A stretch of DNA of 64,000 nucleotides from Tubiluchus corallicola (taxonomy: Eukaryota; Priapulida; Priapulimorpha; Priapulimorphida; Tubiluchidae): positions 434,001 through 498,000 of the forward strand of contig JAQGDQ010000095.1 of NCBI GenBank assembly GCA_030141605.1, written 5' to 3'. Positions 41,853 to 55,400 of this stretch are shown here, in pieces. The translations under genes and the position numbers were made by a program. The notes below the pieces were generated by a model. It ran no database searches and was not told where the DNA came from. It saw only the letters and a program-made list of their open reading frames with translations. Position 1 is the first letter of the stretch. Every line of letters begins with the position of its first letter.

Positions 41853-43500
41853 TGTATATAAGATAATTAAACATACTGCATGTACTGAAGAAATTGACCC
41901 AATTACAGAGGAGAAATTGATGTGGCTATCAAATATTATAAAAATAGACAATTATGTGGCAGACAGGAATGGAAGAATGAAATAGTTAAAGCAGGATGCA
42001 AAGACTTTTTAATTAGTACTGCAAAGATGTTTAGTCAAATTTAAATAGGAAAGAAATCCCAAAAGAATGGAAAATTATGAAAGTTGAGTCACAGTTTACA
42101 AAGCCAAAGGTGATAAAAAACTGATGGAAAACAGAAGAGGTATTTTCATTACGAATATAAGGAAAATTATTTGAAAAATTATTAAAAATAGAATTCTTGA
42201 CAAATTGGAAATGGCTTTAGGAAGATACCGTCCAAACATCAAATCGAAGTACTGCTGATCACCTTTTCACTATTAGAGTAACTTTAAGCTATAATAAATA
42301 TTTGAACAATGATATTTATATGACATTTTTTGGTGTAGAAAAAATGCTTCTTTTGGATGTAACTAAAAGATGTAGTAGTGAAAAAGTGGCATTTAGGGAT
42401 ACCAGGACACATTTTGTGAATTAATTTTCAATATAAATGAGGTATCATATGCTGTTATTGACATACGTCAGTTGGCATCATTAAAGAAATTAAAATAAAG
42501 GAATCAGTTAGGCAGGGAACCATGTTAAGTCTGCTGTTGTGCTATGTAACAGTAACAGAACAAATTCTCTTGAAAAAGCAAATGCAGTAGTAACTCCTGA
42601 GCTTGAAACAGAAATTATGATGTATGTAGATGATATTTTCGGGAGAGGGCTAAAATACCTTGGTGATTGGCTAAATGAGGAAAACACTTATAAGATGTTA
42701 ATTGAAAAGCAAAAAGAGCAGAACAAATTTAAGACAACATATATTAACTCCTTAGCAAATGCTTATAATGTTGGAATAATGTCAGTAGAAATCAAATTAA
42801 AACTCTCTGAATGACTTGCAATGCCATCACTAAAAATTTATAATTCTGAAACATGGTCAAACACGAAAGGCAATGAGTTTGATGAATTGGAAAGCATTCA
42901 AGGCGAGTTACTTCTAAGGAATTATGGTGGGAGTGCTTAAAACTAAAAGTTACTGGGGGTTAATATCGAATTGGGAAAGTGGCCAATTGAAGACCATACT
43001 TGCTACAAAAAATTTGTTTTACAGAACTCTGTTGATAGCAGAAAGTAAAATATTAGCCAGCAAAGTTATAGAACTGTAAAATAAATACCAGCATGATAGT
43101 AGTTGGTATAATAAAATTGAAAAATAGCAAACATTTACGGAATTCTTATTAACAATGACTATACAAAAAATCAAGAGAAATCAGAGAGGAAAAAATCTAA
43201 AATATTTTATTAATTTATTGGTATACAAAAGAAACGACAACAACTAGTGAGACAACAAATAACAAAAAGAGCACAAAGTTAAGATTTCTGGAAAGCAATA
43301 AATAGGAACAGGATTATTTTACAAAATGCTGTCATGTAGAAGTTAAAAATATTTTGGCTTTGAGACTTAATATGGTTAAAGTAAAGGCAAATTATAAGAC
43401 TTCATTTGTCGAAATTTAACAAAAATAATTTTGTCACATGTGCAATAATATTTTAGACACAACAGAACATTTACCTGTAGCAAATATGAAAGGATTAAAG
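38941..43500 (+). mobile_element. Decayed LINE with PHD-like finger in ORF1
   Basis: ORF1 (about 38948-40190, broken) starts with a Cys4-His-Cys-type finger (CPKCSVKC, then CFNCKAWFNFVC and HSCEKC) followed by a long charged coiled coil. Further on, in another frame at 40010-40110, there is a CCCH-like motif (C-x4-C-x9-C-x3-H). ORF2 starts near 40350 with an apurinic-type endonuclease (VLYSNCRGLNSKLGS; LVGDFNAKMGS at 40755). Reverse transcriptase remnants follow (MMYVDDIF at 42620). Near 43440 a cysteine motif with CNNILDTTEHLP ends it. Many stops and frameshifts show it is dead. I cannot place the clade with certainty. Confidence 0.75.
41809..41862. repeat. (TA)n/(TATG)n microsatellite inside the LINE
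   Basis: A TA run changes to TATG/TATATG units, and it splits the LINE between its endonuclease and reverse-transcriptase remnants. Confidence 0.85.
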
Positions 43501-43509
43501 AAAATTTAG

Positions 43510-43800
43510 GTGAAGTCTCAAATCTTCTTTGCAATAACATCAGGACCTAAAGTTCAACTCGTGTATGGTCCCTTCTCATATTCACCAGAAGATGTAAAAA
43601 GGTGTTGTAGTGAAAATTTGTTGAAAGCAAGCAAATATGTGAATGAGTGTTGGTCTTATAGGGAAAACACTTTGAAGAAAGTTGGTGAAATAAATTTCGA
43701 AGGTACTACAGTGTTGAAGAACCCTTGCAATCGATTTCATCATTTGTCCATACAAGCGGAGAGGGGTGCGAGAAACTACAACAATAAATTTGCTAGGTAA
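43510..43800 (+). other. Unidentified 96-codon open frame downstream of the LINE
   Basis: Directly after the LINE tail there is an undamaged frame ending at a TAG|GTAATT-like donor (43798). It starts KSQIFFAITSGPKVQLVYGP and contains two cysteine pairs or singles (RCC, NECWSY, NPCNRF) and a basic end (RGARNYNNKFAR). I do not recognise it. The preceding AAAGAAAATTTAG is a poor acceptor. It may be an exon captured beside the LINE, part of the LINE family, or chance. Its freedom from stops beside heavily decayed sequence is notable. Confidence 0.3.
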
Positions 43801-45005
43801 TTAGTTATAATAATTTATCTTACGTAATTCTCTAATTTGACTATTCAATCATGATTTACCGACAACAATGTTACGAAAGTGAGAAATTCCATAGTAATCA
43901 TGGCAAAGATGGGTCCACCAGAGTGCCACATCCACTCCTGAAAATATCTGCGCCACCTAAAGGCAACAGAAGAAACGTAATGCTCATTTTGCCTTTTTTC
44001 TGTGCGACTAGTTTAATCTAACAAAAACCCTCAGTCTACAACTGCCAACCATTACTATTAATGCGGTCATTATGAAAAATAAGCAAACGCATCAAGAAAA
44101 GTTTTATTCGTTGTTCACAGTTTTACTTCCCAGAGTTTTTGTTTTTCTCCAATCAAAATTTGAGAAAATGAATGGGACAAAGAAATAAAAAAATTAATGA
44201 AAGAAATGGGAAAAATATATTATTATACAATGGTGCTACCAAGTAAAAGTAAGAACACACTGTCTTCCTTTAGTATGCACTCGTATTTCTGTTACTGCAA
44301 CACCAATATTTTGTTAGTCTCCGTATCCTTTTATTAGAATTGTCTACAATATGAAATGACATAAAATTTTGCAGTGTATTCTCTGACCTCTGTTTGGATG
44401 TATAAGTATACAATCAATTATAACAACAACCCCATGCAATAACTTTGTAGGCCCTAAGAGTCTGTTTTGTTGAAAGCAAATATTTTGATTTTTTCTTTTT
44501 ATCTCACTTAATTATTCTTGCTTATAGCAGTAGCATGCCATTGTAGCCTAATCAGTGTAGCTTCAGCTACATGTGGCAGATTGTTGGACGTGCCTGCCAT
44601 TGACCAGCCTTCAGACAAAAAGGCAGCTGAGCACATATCCCTGACCTGCTGGTTTAACAACTTCAAAGTGTGAATGGGTAACCATTTCGGTAAGGAAATG
44701 CGTTAATCAACAGCTGATCTCGAAGCCGCATGAAGCCCTAGATTGAGCTACTGCCCTAGGACCCACTGGTGTAGGGATATGCGCCTATCACACACCTATG
44801 TACAGGTATAAGCAGTTATTATATTATATAGATTTATCAATTGGAAGTGCACACTACATCCTGTATGGTGACTGCTGCAACAGGTCACTATCATGGTCAT
44901 GTTGGTTTCTCTGGGCTACCAGTACATTTTCTTGCCAAGGTAGTATAGAATGTGAATTCGAGAGACATTTCTTGAGATCCCAGGACTTATTGTCCCTTGT
45001 ATGGA
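43801..45005. other. Repeat-derived intergenic sequence
   Basis: No confident gene. 44530-44800 is less AT-rich than its flanks, and one frame (SVASATCGRLLDVPAIDQPS) looks like old coding sequence, possibly transposon-derived, but I cannot name it. Confidence 0.35.
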
Positions 45006-45110
45006 TGTTCTAAAGGCTAAACAGCTGAAAAACAACAAATCTGCAGGCCTATATGGCATCCCAGGCAGAAATCTTGAAATATGGTGGGAGTACCCAGGCA
45101 GCGCCACATA
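45006..45110 (+). mobile_element. LINE reverse-transcriptase fragment
   Basis: The plus frame reads LKNNKSAGLYGIP and, after a one-base shift, AEILKYGGSTQAAP. This is the conserved start of the RT domain of LINEs (LKNNKAxGxDGIPAEILKYGG). It is a short remnant, and another element with a similar RT start lies at 53.4-55.6 kb. Confidence 0.65.
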
Positions 45111-45160
45111 GTCGCAATCCTGTCAGGGACTCAGGATTTTGGCAAACAATGTGTTCATGA

Positions 45161-45476
45161 AATATTGTCGCCATGTTGACACAATTGGGGATATTTTTGT
45201 CTGTTGTTGGTTTCGCCTTGGTGGAAATACTTTATAATAATATTCGGAGAAGATTTCACCGATATTGAAAACATATGGTTTGCATATTTATCAAAAATAT
45301 TGGTGCAATAAGATGGTAATATTTTTACACAATATTAGTAAACCAGATTCAGATGAAATTTTGCGATTTTGTTGAAAAATATTGTCACCATATTGTCCAA
45401 AATACCTGCAATATTATTGCAAGTGAATTGGCACCACATTGTCAAAACATTTATAAAAAATATTGTCTCCATGTTG
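45161..45476. repeat. Degenerate repeat with AATATTGTC-CCATGTTG units
   Basis: Near-copies of AATATTGTCGCCATGTTG occur at 45161, 45378 and 45459, with weaker versions between them (AAATATTGGTGC, CACCACATTGTC). They form a degenerate low-copy repeat without coding meaning. Confidence 0.5.
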
Positions 45477-46349
45477 GTACTATGGAGGTCCAAAAATCTT
45501 GTCTTCATGTTTCAAAGATGTGCTACAATCAATTACAATGTGTCTTGGTTCAATTTAGATGTATAAATTTCATAGGTTACCCAAATGATGGCCACAGAGA
45601 ACGAATTAGTGTCAGATAGTGAGCAGTAAAATATATAAAATTGCAGTAAAAGTAGTTCCATTTTACAGAATCAATGCTACACTGTTATACCGTCACTGTC
45701 CGTCAGCTTGAATCTCATTTTACCATCACTGGGATATTTAGTGCTACTACAAACTACTATAATTGCTATAAATACAGATCTAAATTAATCATAATAAGTT
45801 TTTCTGTTGAATTCAGAAAACATTGCAATGAATCTTGGAGATGTACCAAGACCTGCCCATTACAGTATTAGGATAAAATTCCATCGCTAATATGAAGCTA
45901 TGTATAAACTTTTTTGTGAAACGTGCAGGTTATCAAAACGCATCGATATCTGACATGTTTATGTTAAATACATTGTCAATTTTAAACAACCACACCGGCA
46001 TTACCGAATTTGGGAACAAAATGCAGCTTAAATGACTTAATTTATCAAACACAAATTACTGCACGCATTTCCGCCAGTACATCAGAATTAATTGCCTAAT
46101 GAATTCGCTAAACTTGCGAAACTATAAATCATCGTGAATTAGACATTATACAGAAAATATTGGCATAATACAACACAAAAATGATAACTATGTACAAGGA
46201 TAAAATTTAGCTTAGGGTAAAATTTATAAAATAAGTGACTATATCATGTTCAAGTGAAGATCGTAAAACCACGCCCTCAGTCTTGACCTACGTCGTCAGG
46301 AAAGGGATTTGCTGCTCGGCAACAGCGGCAACGAAAAAGATCATTCTTT

Positions 46350-46397
46350 GTCACGTGATTATATTAGGTCACATGACCAAATAGAAGGTCACGTGAT
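46350..46397 (+). promoter_or_regulatory. Three E-box/CLEAR-like palindromes upstream of ITM2
   Basis: GTCACGTGAT (46350), GTCACATGAC (46368) and GTCACGTGAT (46388) are spaced 18 and 20 bp apart, about two helical turns, and end 55 bp before the ITM2 ATG. GTCACGTGAC is the preferred site of USF and MiT/TFE-type bHLH-zip factors (the CLEAR motif). The sites are seen directly; the identity of the binding factor is inference. Confidence 0.55.
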
Positions 46398-46452
46398 TTA
46401 AATGCCTACCATTTTGTTTGTTGTGAATGTTTAGAATATTTTTCTGAACAAA

Positions 46453-49400
46453 ATGACTATCATAACCAAGGTTTCGCCAGAAAAGAAACTTATAAAGGAT
46501 GATAGCGATTTTATGGAAGTTGAACTTCCTGCAGAAAAGGTGATAACAATAAACCTAGATAAGATAATGCTTTGAATATATTTTAAATGACAGACATTTT
46601 TTATCTCCTAATTAACACCAGAATTACAAGGTAAACAATAAACAAGATGAACACCCTGAAGTGTGATGGAAACAATCACTACTTCAGAAAAACTTGAGGA
46701 AGTTGAGAACCTTCTAGAATAACAGTATTTTTCTTTTTTGGAGGGTAATTGCTTCCAAATTGCAAGTATGTTTGAGAGGAGAACAAAATTCAATTACAAC
46801 ACAAGTATGTATGAGTTTGATATAAACGCTGAAAGAATGCAAAGCTTATTGAAGTCACAATGGAAAAAAATTAAAAAGGCAGTTAAAAAGTATCTAGAAG
46901 TAGAAGCTTTGAAAAAGTGTGGTGATATGAAAAAACTGAGATTTATGAAAAATAGTGTGGAAAATTGGGAACAGGCAATAAATTATGTGATGGAGTGTGA
47001 TAAAAAACTGTATATGAAATTACTGAATGGGGATAAAACATGATCAAATTAAAGTGTAATTATAAGAATTAGTGTAAGGATGGTTTAATGTGTGTGAAGA
47101 GTGTGATACAACTGAACATCTGTTGAAATGTGAAGTAGCTGAAAAAGTATTTGGAAATCACGTGGTGAACGAAGAAGATCTATGTTCAGTAATAATGGGC
47201 ACACTAGTAAGAGTCAATGCATGGATCAGACAAGTGATAAAATTTAGAGAAATTATGGGGCTCAATGTAGAGGTGTAAGAACAACAGCGTGACAGGATAC
47301 AGTTTTCTTTTTTGCTTGCTCGTTTATGATGTGGATATACAGGAGCCGGATAGAAATATTAGAATAGCCGCTGTGAGTCTCCTGAATCACCTTCCTCAGT
47401 TTTACGGATGTGTTAAAGGAATTTGGAGTTGTGTTACACTACACTTTGATCTTGGCCAAAGGGTTTGTGTTACAATGTAAAATGTGATCATGTCAGCTAG
47501 TTAATAGGAAAATTACGTTTCATGTATTACTATATGACATAGACATTTTATTTATCTCTTCATTTACATCAGAATACAGTTATAGACTATTATTGCTATA
47601 GTTGTTAATTAAGCAGGATAAATTATGCATAAAGGAAAGAGTTAGGGAGTGCGGGAGAAAGGGTAGCGAAAGACCAATTGGTCGTCAAGTCAGCTGCCCT
47701 TCTCAGCTTAGTGTAAATTGTAAAAAAATCGAAAGATATGTATATAAGCATCTGCTACAGTCGTAGGTATGAAACTACGATATTATGATACGACCTTGCT
47801 AATCTTATGACATGCAAAATACTAGGATGTTTTGAATGTGTAATTTTTGCAGCAAGATAAAGCAGATTTTTGGAATCTGTAGCAATTTACTAGTGTTTAA
47901 ATAATTTAACTTTTTCTTGACACATCGCAAATAGCGAATTGTTATAAAGGGCATAACTACAAACTGACACCGTAGCTAATGGAACCCCCCAAGCTACCCT
48001 TAGTGCCCCGATTGCTTTCTTATCCTTACATGATATTACTAATTATTTTTCAGCTAGTAGAACAATCCCTTTATTTTTGGATGATCTTAAGTCCTATTGC
48101 CAAATCTGGGGTGACTTAGAAGCCAATTTATTTTACAAACTGACCTCAGTGAAATTAAAAAATGATGCAACGAATGGTCATTGCAACTGAAGAGAAGCAA
48201 ATGTTGCTCATTGCACGTGCAGAGTGAATTTCACACACCCATATTTATCAGTAATTTGAGTCAAAGGAGAGAAATCTATTATACGTGATTTGGGCCTCTA
48301 TATATCTAGTGACATAAGTTGGAACGCCCATGTGAATTGGGCTGACAATAAAAATACTTCTATTTCTGTCTGATTGCCTGGGTAATATTTTTTTTATCGC
48401 ACACCTGGCCGGGAGTTTTATAATTTTTTTGCACATTCATATACATTCATAGACACAGTCATATAAAAGTGTATTTTTGTCATTTAAAATGTAAAACGCA
48501 ATCATTATTACAACATCGTTCTTTAGGGGACACAGGATGCAGCCATATTTTTCCACGGCTAACTCTCGACCAGTGTTGCTGTTTTGTATGATGCTTATTG
48601 TATTGGAGGCGAAAAAGTATCGAATTTTCTGCCTGATTAGTGTATTAACAGCCAAGCAGTATTGCTGCTTATACCATAATTATCTGAACATACGTTCTGA
48701 ATCTGAATGTAGATACTGCAGCTTTCTTTTAAGAATGTTATTGCAGCTCGCATGCGTGGTATAAATAACACTATGTAATGTACATTTATACCATTTCTGT
48801 CGTATAATGTATTGCTGTTCTAACCTTCACTCAGTCCGAGATATGCACAACATGCAGAGATATATTATTCCACTGGATGACTGAAAGTGTTCCAAATGAA
48901 TACCTAAAACAATCATTGTTGCACTGGTAGTGTTGAAGCTTGTACTGAAGTGAATTTTGGCCTTCCAGGTAGCTCTGGTAAATAAAATTTATATAAATAT
49001 TAATATCTACACTAGCAAAGCCCCGCAAAAGATTTTGCGTAAAAAACCACTTATAATCAATAACACGCGAACATCCTACACAGTCCTCATGTATAACGCA
49101 AAGCCCGTAACATCCTGCCTACTTACCTAATGCAAAACCTGTACTCTTGCCTACTGTATGTTTAACTAACGCAAAGCAGCTTTTTGCTGAATTAAAGCTA
49201 TAAGCAATAATGGATGACGTCAGCACAATGGAATTCGTCACAACAGTTTTCTAAGAGAAAATCGCCGAAAATAGAACAGCTAATTAACTCGTCGGTACTC
49301 CTCTCGGTGGACCTGCCCTAAAATATAACCCACATCATCGTGTAGCCCTGTCCTTCCTCTTTGTAAAGAGCTATAAATCTCCTCCCGAGAGTCCCACCGG

Positions 49401-52400
49401 GCGCCGCTAGAACGTTTTTCCCGCAGGCTGTTTGGTCAAAATTTCGAGAAATTTTGAGTTGGGTCCGGGAAAACGCCCGTTGCGGGACGCCGTGGCCCTC
49501 TCGGGAATTGTAAATATGTCTACTACACCTACCGCTGAACGGGCTATCTATCCATACCCAGCACCCCCCTCGGCCCGTTCCCGTTATCTACATCTCAGCC
49601 GTATAACTTTTGCAATTTTTTGCAAAAAACGGCCATTTTGGGAGGTTTTTCGCCCCCCGTTCCTCCCGGTGGGCCCGGTTCGAAAAATAAACCATCAATG
49701 GCACGACACTAGATCGAGACCTTCCGTTTGATATATAGATCGCCGCAAATGGTGCCCTCGTCAGAGCTGTAGCCTCGAATCTTATATATATATATATATA
49801 TATACCAAGAATATTAATATAAGAGATGATGGTATAAGATTCGCTGAACCATGCACAAACGTTGTTCTTCACATGACTGTTCTAAGCTTGGCCACTTCAG
49901 AAAGTCTCGCATAGCTGTTACACTAGCATCTCTGTGATATATATTGCACACAAATCTTGCTGATCTGTTTTGCGCTCGCTCAAGTTCAAAATGTTATTGC
50001 TTCTATATGGGTTCCATACTGAAGAAACGTCTTCTAATTTTGGCCTTAATATTGGTTTGTAAGCAGAGATGTTTTCATGCCTTTGGTTACTATTTTGTGA
50101 GTACATGATCTCCAATTTAAGTATTTCAAGATTGTAACACCTAAATATTGCACCATTGAAGCCAAATTTTCTGATCCAAGTTTTATCATCCAGAGCATAT
50201 TGGTAGTTTATGACAAAAAAGAGACTATACCATAATCGATAATTATACTATAATTTTGTAATGCGAAACAAAAAACTAAAAAACAAAGCGTGAAAAAATG
50301 TGCATTGAAAAATTTAAACATTACTGCTAACCAGAAAATGGACAAACTTTGATTTCAGCTGATTTTAATTATTCCACGATTTAATTATTTCACAAACCTT
50401 TAAATTTTTTCCTTCGTCTCTACTGAAATCTTTTGAGGTCATAAGGTAAGACAGAAACAGTTTTTTGAATCTGACCGATACAATAGCTCATTCAAATCAT
50501 AAAGTTGATCAAATGTCATTTTATGATCCCATATTTCTTCAAACAAAGCTGTTGTTTGTCTCATTTTGCAATTTGCATCAGTAGTATGGTCACTGTAGTA
50601 TGTAGCTGTGTAAGATGCATTGGAGAAAACTTAAAACAGATGTATGAGGTTAGTCCTTGATGCAGATCCTCATGGATGTCCACTTTAGAACAATGTCTGT
50701 GTATAGCTGATCTTGTCAATTTTTACAATTTTGTGAAAGGACACTCAGTTTTGCAAGATTTCTTTTCAAGACCACTCAAACAACTACAAAGCCATGATTC
50801 TAATGTTTTCATTGAATATGGCCAATCCAACATCCATTTTTTTGCTTCTCAGGTGACCCATCTGTAGAACTCAGCTGATACAGTAAATGCAACATCTTTC
50901 GATAAATTAAAATAAATATGAGAAGAGAGCCTACACGCGTTGATCTCTAGGTTCCATTATAAAGAAGGTTGTAAAGAAGATTTTATTAGCTGATTACTAA
51001 CATAGAATGGCTGGATTCTGTGGTGCAATACATAAATTAATCTTCAGGTATCCTCACAAACTTTCTGCTGCTGCTACTCTAATAAACACCTATTGTTGAC
51101 ATTGAGCATCCATCTGTTATTAGAGTACTCTGCTGTTTCCTGTCTGCAGGTAACAACTCCTGTAATGCTATTGTTAAGTTTGGTCTCAGCTGTTGTAGAT
51201 TGGGGGAGGCTTACTTTACCTAAACATGAATTCAAATTGCATTTTGACTTTCAAACTCGAATTAAACTGATTTTCCAGATTTCTAATTAACCCAAGTCAA
51301 ATTTGAATTACATGTTTAAGATTTTGGATAAATTTAAAATCATTGATAAAAACAGTCTTACAAAGACCATGCTTTTTGCTTCTTTTTATTCAAAATTAGT
51401 GAAAGTACTAATAATTTATTTAGAAATAATTGTGCACAGAAATTGCAGGTAAACTATGCTGATGGTGTGATACTTTAAACATATATTAATAATAAGGAAC
51501 GTACGTAGTTCAAGTGCTAAATTATTCAAAGCCATAATTTTATGTTCGAATCGAATTTGAACTAAAAACATTTGTGTGGATCGAATTGGTATGTTTGATC
51601 ACTCGTTCTCCTATTCTAGATTTTTGTTAGTTCTTGGTGTCCATGTTGTTTTTGGTTTACTGGCAGGCTATATAGCAGGTTTCATTCTTTTGCACAGCTG
51701 CTCCTTTGAAACGATGCAAGCACTTTAAAGTATTGCTACTTGATCCGATGATTAATTTTTACATTAACGCACTTAAACACAAAAGTTTAATAAGCTAGAA
51801 TAATGGGACTTCTGAGTTACCTGCAAAACTTTTGTTACGCAAACTGACGTGTTGACTTCTAGCTTACGCCATTTTTTTAAAATATGTCCACAGCAAGCTT
51901 TCTTTAGTGGGAGATGAGAATGATTTAGATTTTTTGAAAATTACATTTGTAACCAAGGCATTTTATGTACATTATTGTGTGACAGTTTCAATATTTTTAA
52001 TTGTATATTAAAATGTAGTGAATGTCGTTTGAGTGTTGGTTTTTATTTCAATATGTTGCGACATAAAAATTTATATATTGTGGATGCGGAAGTTTATGCT
52101 GTAGCTAACTTTGCTTTGTAGGTGGATGAGAAAAATGCTGCTCCCTATCCTGACAACATTGCAGCAATAACCATTGTGCGTCGCAAGCGATATTGTTTGT
52201 TACTTTCGCTTCTCGTCTTAACAATGATAGCATTACTTGGAGTCGTCTATCTCTACAAATATATGGCGTTTGCTAGGGTAAGATTAGTCACACCTTCTAA
52301 TTTCTAGTGGCTGATTACTGATGATTAGGCACACCATTATGAAAAAACTATTATAAAATGTCACTGACTCATCATCCCTAGTGTGCATCATGGCTCACAG

Positions 52401-55400
52401 AAAACATTTCATAAATCTTATTGACAAGATACAGTAATATATAATTTTGCCTTGTAGGTGAATTGTGTACCTATGAATGCTTTGATTATGCTCTCTTATT
52501 TTATGCAATGTTTTCTGGATTTGCTTTAATTTCTTACTCAATGACAGACCATTAAAATGGCTGCGGCTAAGTGTCAGGGTGCAACTTTAAAGCTACAAGT
52601 TTTATACAACATTACTGCTAATACAAGCTCTTTGTACAGGAAGGCAGCATGTAGGTGATGCAAAACTTTAAGGCGAATTTATTGTTTTATGTAAGAATTC
52701 TCTATTTGTCCTTGAAGAAACAAGTTAGTAATGAATCAAGACTACTGACTCTAGGTTAATTTTCATGTTTATTTTGTACATGTTTCATGTGTGAATTATT
52801 ATTTTGGGTAATAAATTACTGTTGTTAAGTTTAATCCATATTATATAGTTTATACTTTAGAGCAGTAATTTAGATGAACATGAACATATTTCAATAGATA
52901 ATATTTTTAAGTAATATATGTTATTACTAAACTTTTAGTCACCTTATCGTGCAGTTTGTGGAGTTAAAAATATGGACTACGACTATGACAGTCAAGCGAA
53001 AGTTCAATTTTTGAGGGAAGAAATTGAAATGGATTTGGAGCAGGGATTGTTTTCAAAAATACAGATGCCCGATATTCCTGACGCACCCAATAATCACTAC
53101 AGCAGAGTAATTCACGACTTTGGATTGGTAAGTTACTGCATGTGCTAGTTTTTGGGATAACATTCGATCCCAGGCTGGTTTGTTTCCAGGCTCCAGCAGT
53201 GCTCTTCAGTTGCATTTGCATTTAAAATAAAAAATAATTGATATTTTTAGAAAATCATTTCACGTGTAATCATTAAAACACCTAATGTTATAACTTTTAA
53301 ATATTTACATCTCAGTGGTGATCTACACATTTTATTTGCTCTTGTAAGGCTTAGATGTATGCAATTTTATATAAAAATGTAGCTGTTCGGTCCTTTAACT
53401 TTTTTATGCACTGCAGTTTTTAAGTGCATTCTGCAAAACCTACGACGACGCCTTAGCCCGAAATGGGCGGAACACATTCGATGAAAAACATATCAAAATA
53501 TAAACACAATTTAAAAATAATATATACAGTAGTGAACAATAGAGTTCATTAACTGTGAAAAAAATCACTAATTGACTAATTGTCCTTAGGTGCTGCCTTC
53601 TTCTTCCTCTTTTCTTTTCTTTTCTCATATGCATTGGCTCTTTTCTCATTGAATTGATTACACATTTTCCATGTTGTTGTTCTCCACGATAGTCGGTCTT
53701 CTTTGCCATTCATCCAGAACTTCTCCACATTTCAAGGCGCTTTTACAAGTATCCTTGTATCTTAGCTTAGGGCGTCTAACAGGGTGTGTCCCTTCTGTTA
53801 GTTCCCCATACAGAAGAGCTTTAAAGAGGCCAGTCTGTTTAGCCATTTCGTTGTAAGCTGTAAGCAAAAGCTGCAGACCAGTAGCGGAATCACTGAAGAT
53901 CGCTGTGCTATGCCTCTCTGATGTATTCCTTGAAGACTTTGGTCTTACTTTTGAGTCTCCTGAGGTCAAATAAGTCACCGTCATATCTAAACCTGATTTT
54001 CATACTGTATTGGTGGCCTATGGTTTTGTAGGCAAGCCATAATAAAACCGCAGCATAAATACCACATAAGGTAGATGCTAATTTACACCCTATTTTTACG
54101 CCACTATTATATTCAAAAGGTTCTGTCAATTCGCTGTCAACGATGAGTCTAGCATGAACATTTGAGTACAGCTTCTTGATTATCCATATGAACTTTGGGG
54201 GACAACCAAGCTTAGCCAAAATTTTGTAGAGCAGATCCCGATTCACCGTATCAAATGCCTTGGTGAAGTCAACAAAGGCAATGTACATGTCCCTTCGTTG
54301 TTCCATTTTTCCATCAGTTGTCTGAGAGTAAAAATACCATCGATGGTGCTTCCTCCATCTCGATAACCGCATTGGGATTGAGGATATACTATTTCAGCTA
54401 GTCTTTTCAGTCTCTGTAGAAAGCTGTCGGCAAACACCTTTCCAGCAACGCTAAGGAGGGATATACCTCTATAATTGCCACACTGACTTTTGTCACCTTT
54501 TTTGAATAGTTTTATGATGTTGGGATCAGTCATGTCAGACGGGATAACTTCTGAGGTCCAGAATAAGGTGGTGATTATGAACAGGAAAGTTCTTAAGCGA
54601 ACACCTCCGTGTACAAGAACTTCAGGTAACACACCATCCGGACTAGGACTTTTACTGAGTCTGGTTATTCTTGAGTGCTTGATCCAACTCAGCTTCCGTG
54701 GTTGGTGCATCTAATGATTCATCTATAGGATTGCTGTTCAATTTCTTCCAAAATGGTTATATTTACTTCAGAAGGTTGGTTCAACAGTTCACTGAAATGT
54801 TCCACCCATCTGTCTTTAATTTCCTCAGAGGAGGTGAGAAGAACGCCATCTTTCAACCGTACTGGATGTGAACTACTGGATCTTGGACCGCAAACTTCAT
54901 GTAATGTTGCATAGAATTCTCGATGATTCTTTTCCTGTGCAAACTGCTCTGCATCATCCACTTTTTTCTGGAACCAATTGTTTTTTAAAGTTCTGATGCG
55001 GTCTCTGAGAGCCTTCCTGTTGAGTTTCTTGTCTCTCAACAGCTGCTGTATCTCTTCATCCTGTTCATCGAACTAGTCATTAGACGCTTTATTCTTCTTG
55101 CCAAAGGTGTGTTCGGCAGCTTCTTGCAGGGGAACTTCCCAGTCCTAACTGCATTCAGGTAGCTTTTCTTCAAGAAACTGTTCGAGCTTATCTCTCCTTT
55201 CCCTGATCATACAGGTATCAAGCTTCTTTGGAGGTTTCACACCTTTTTTCTTCTGCTTCAGTGTAAATTTACATTTACACACAAGTAGTCTGTGATCTGT
55301 AAAACAATCAGCTGATAAGTTTGCCTTAGTTACTGTGATATCTGTGATATGCTGTCTGGCATCCTTGTTTGCAATTACATGGTCAAGTTGGTGCCAATGT

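Noticed and set aside
49432-49731. 99-codon frame rich in proline and arginine
   Set aside because: It coincides with the dispersed GC-richer repeat, not a gene.
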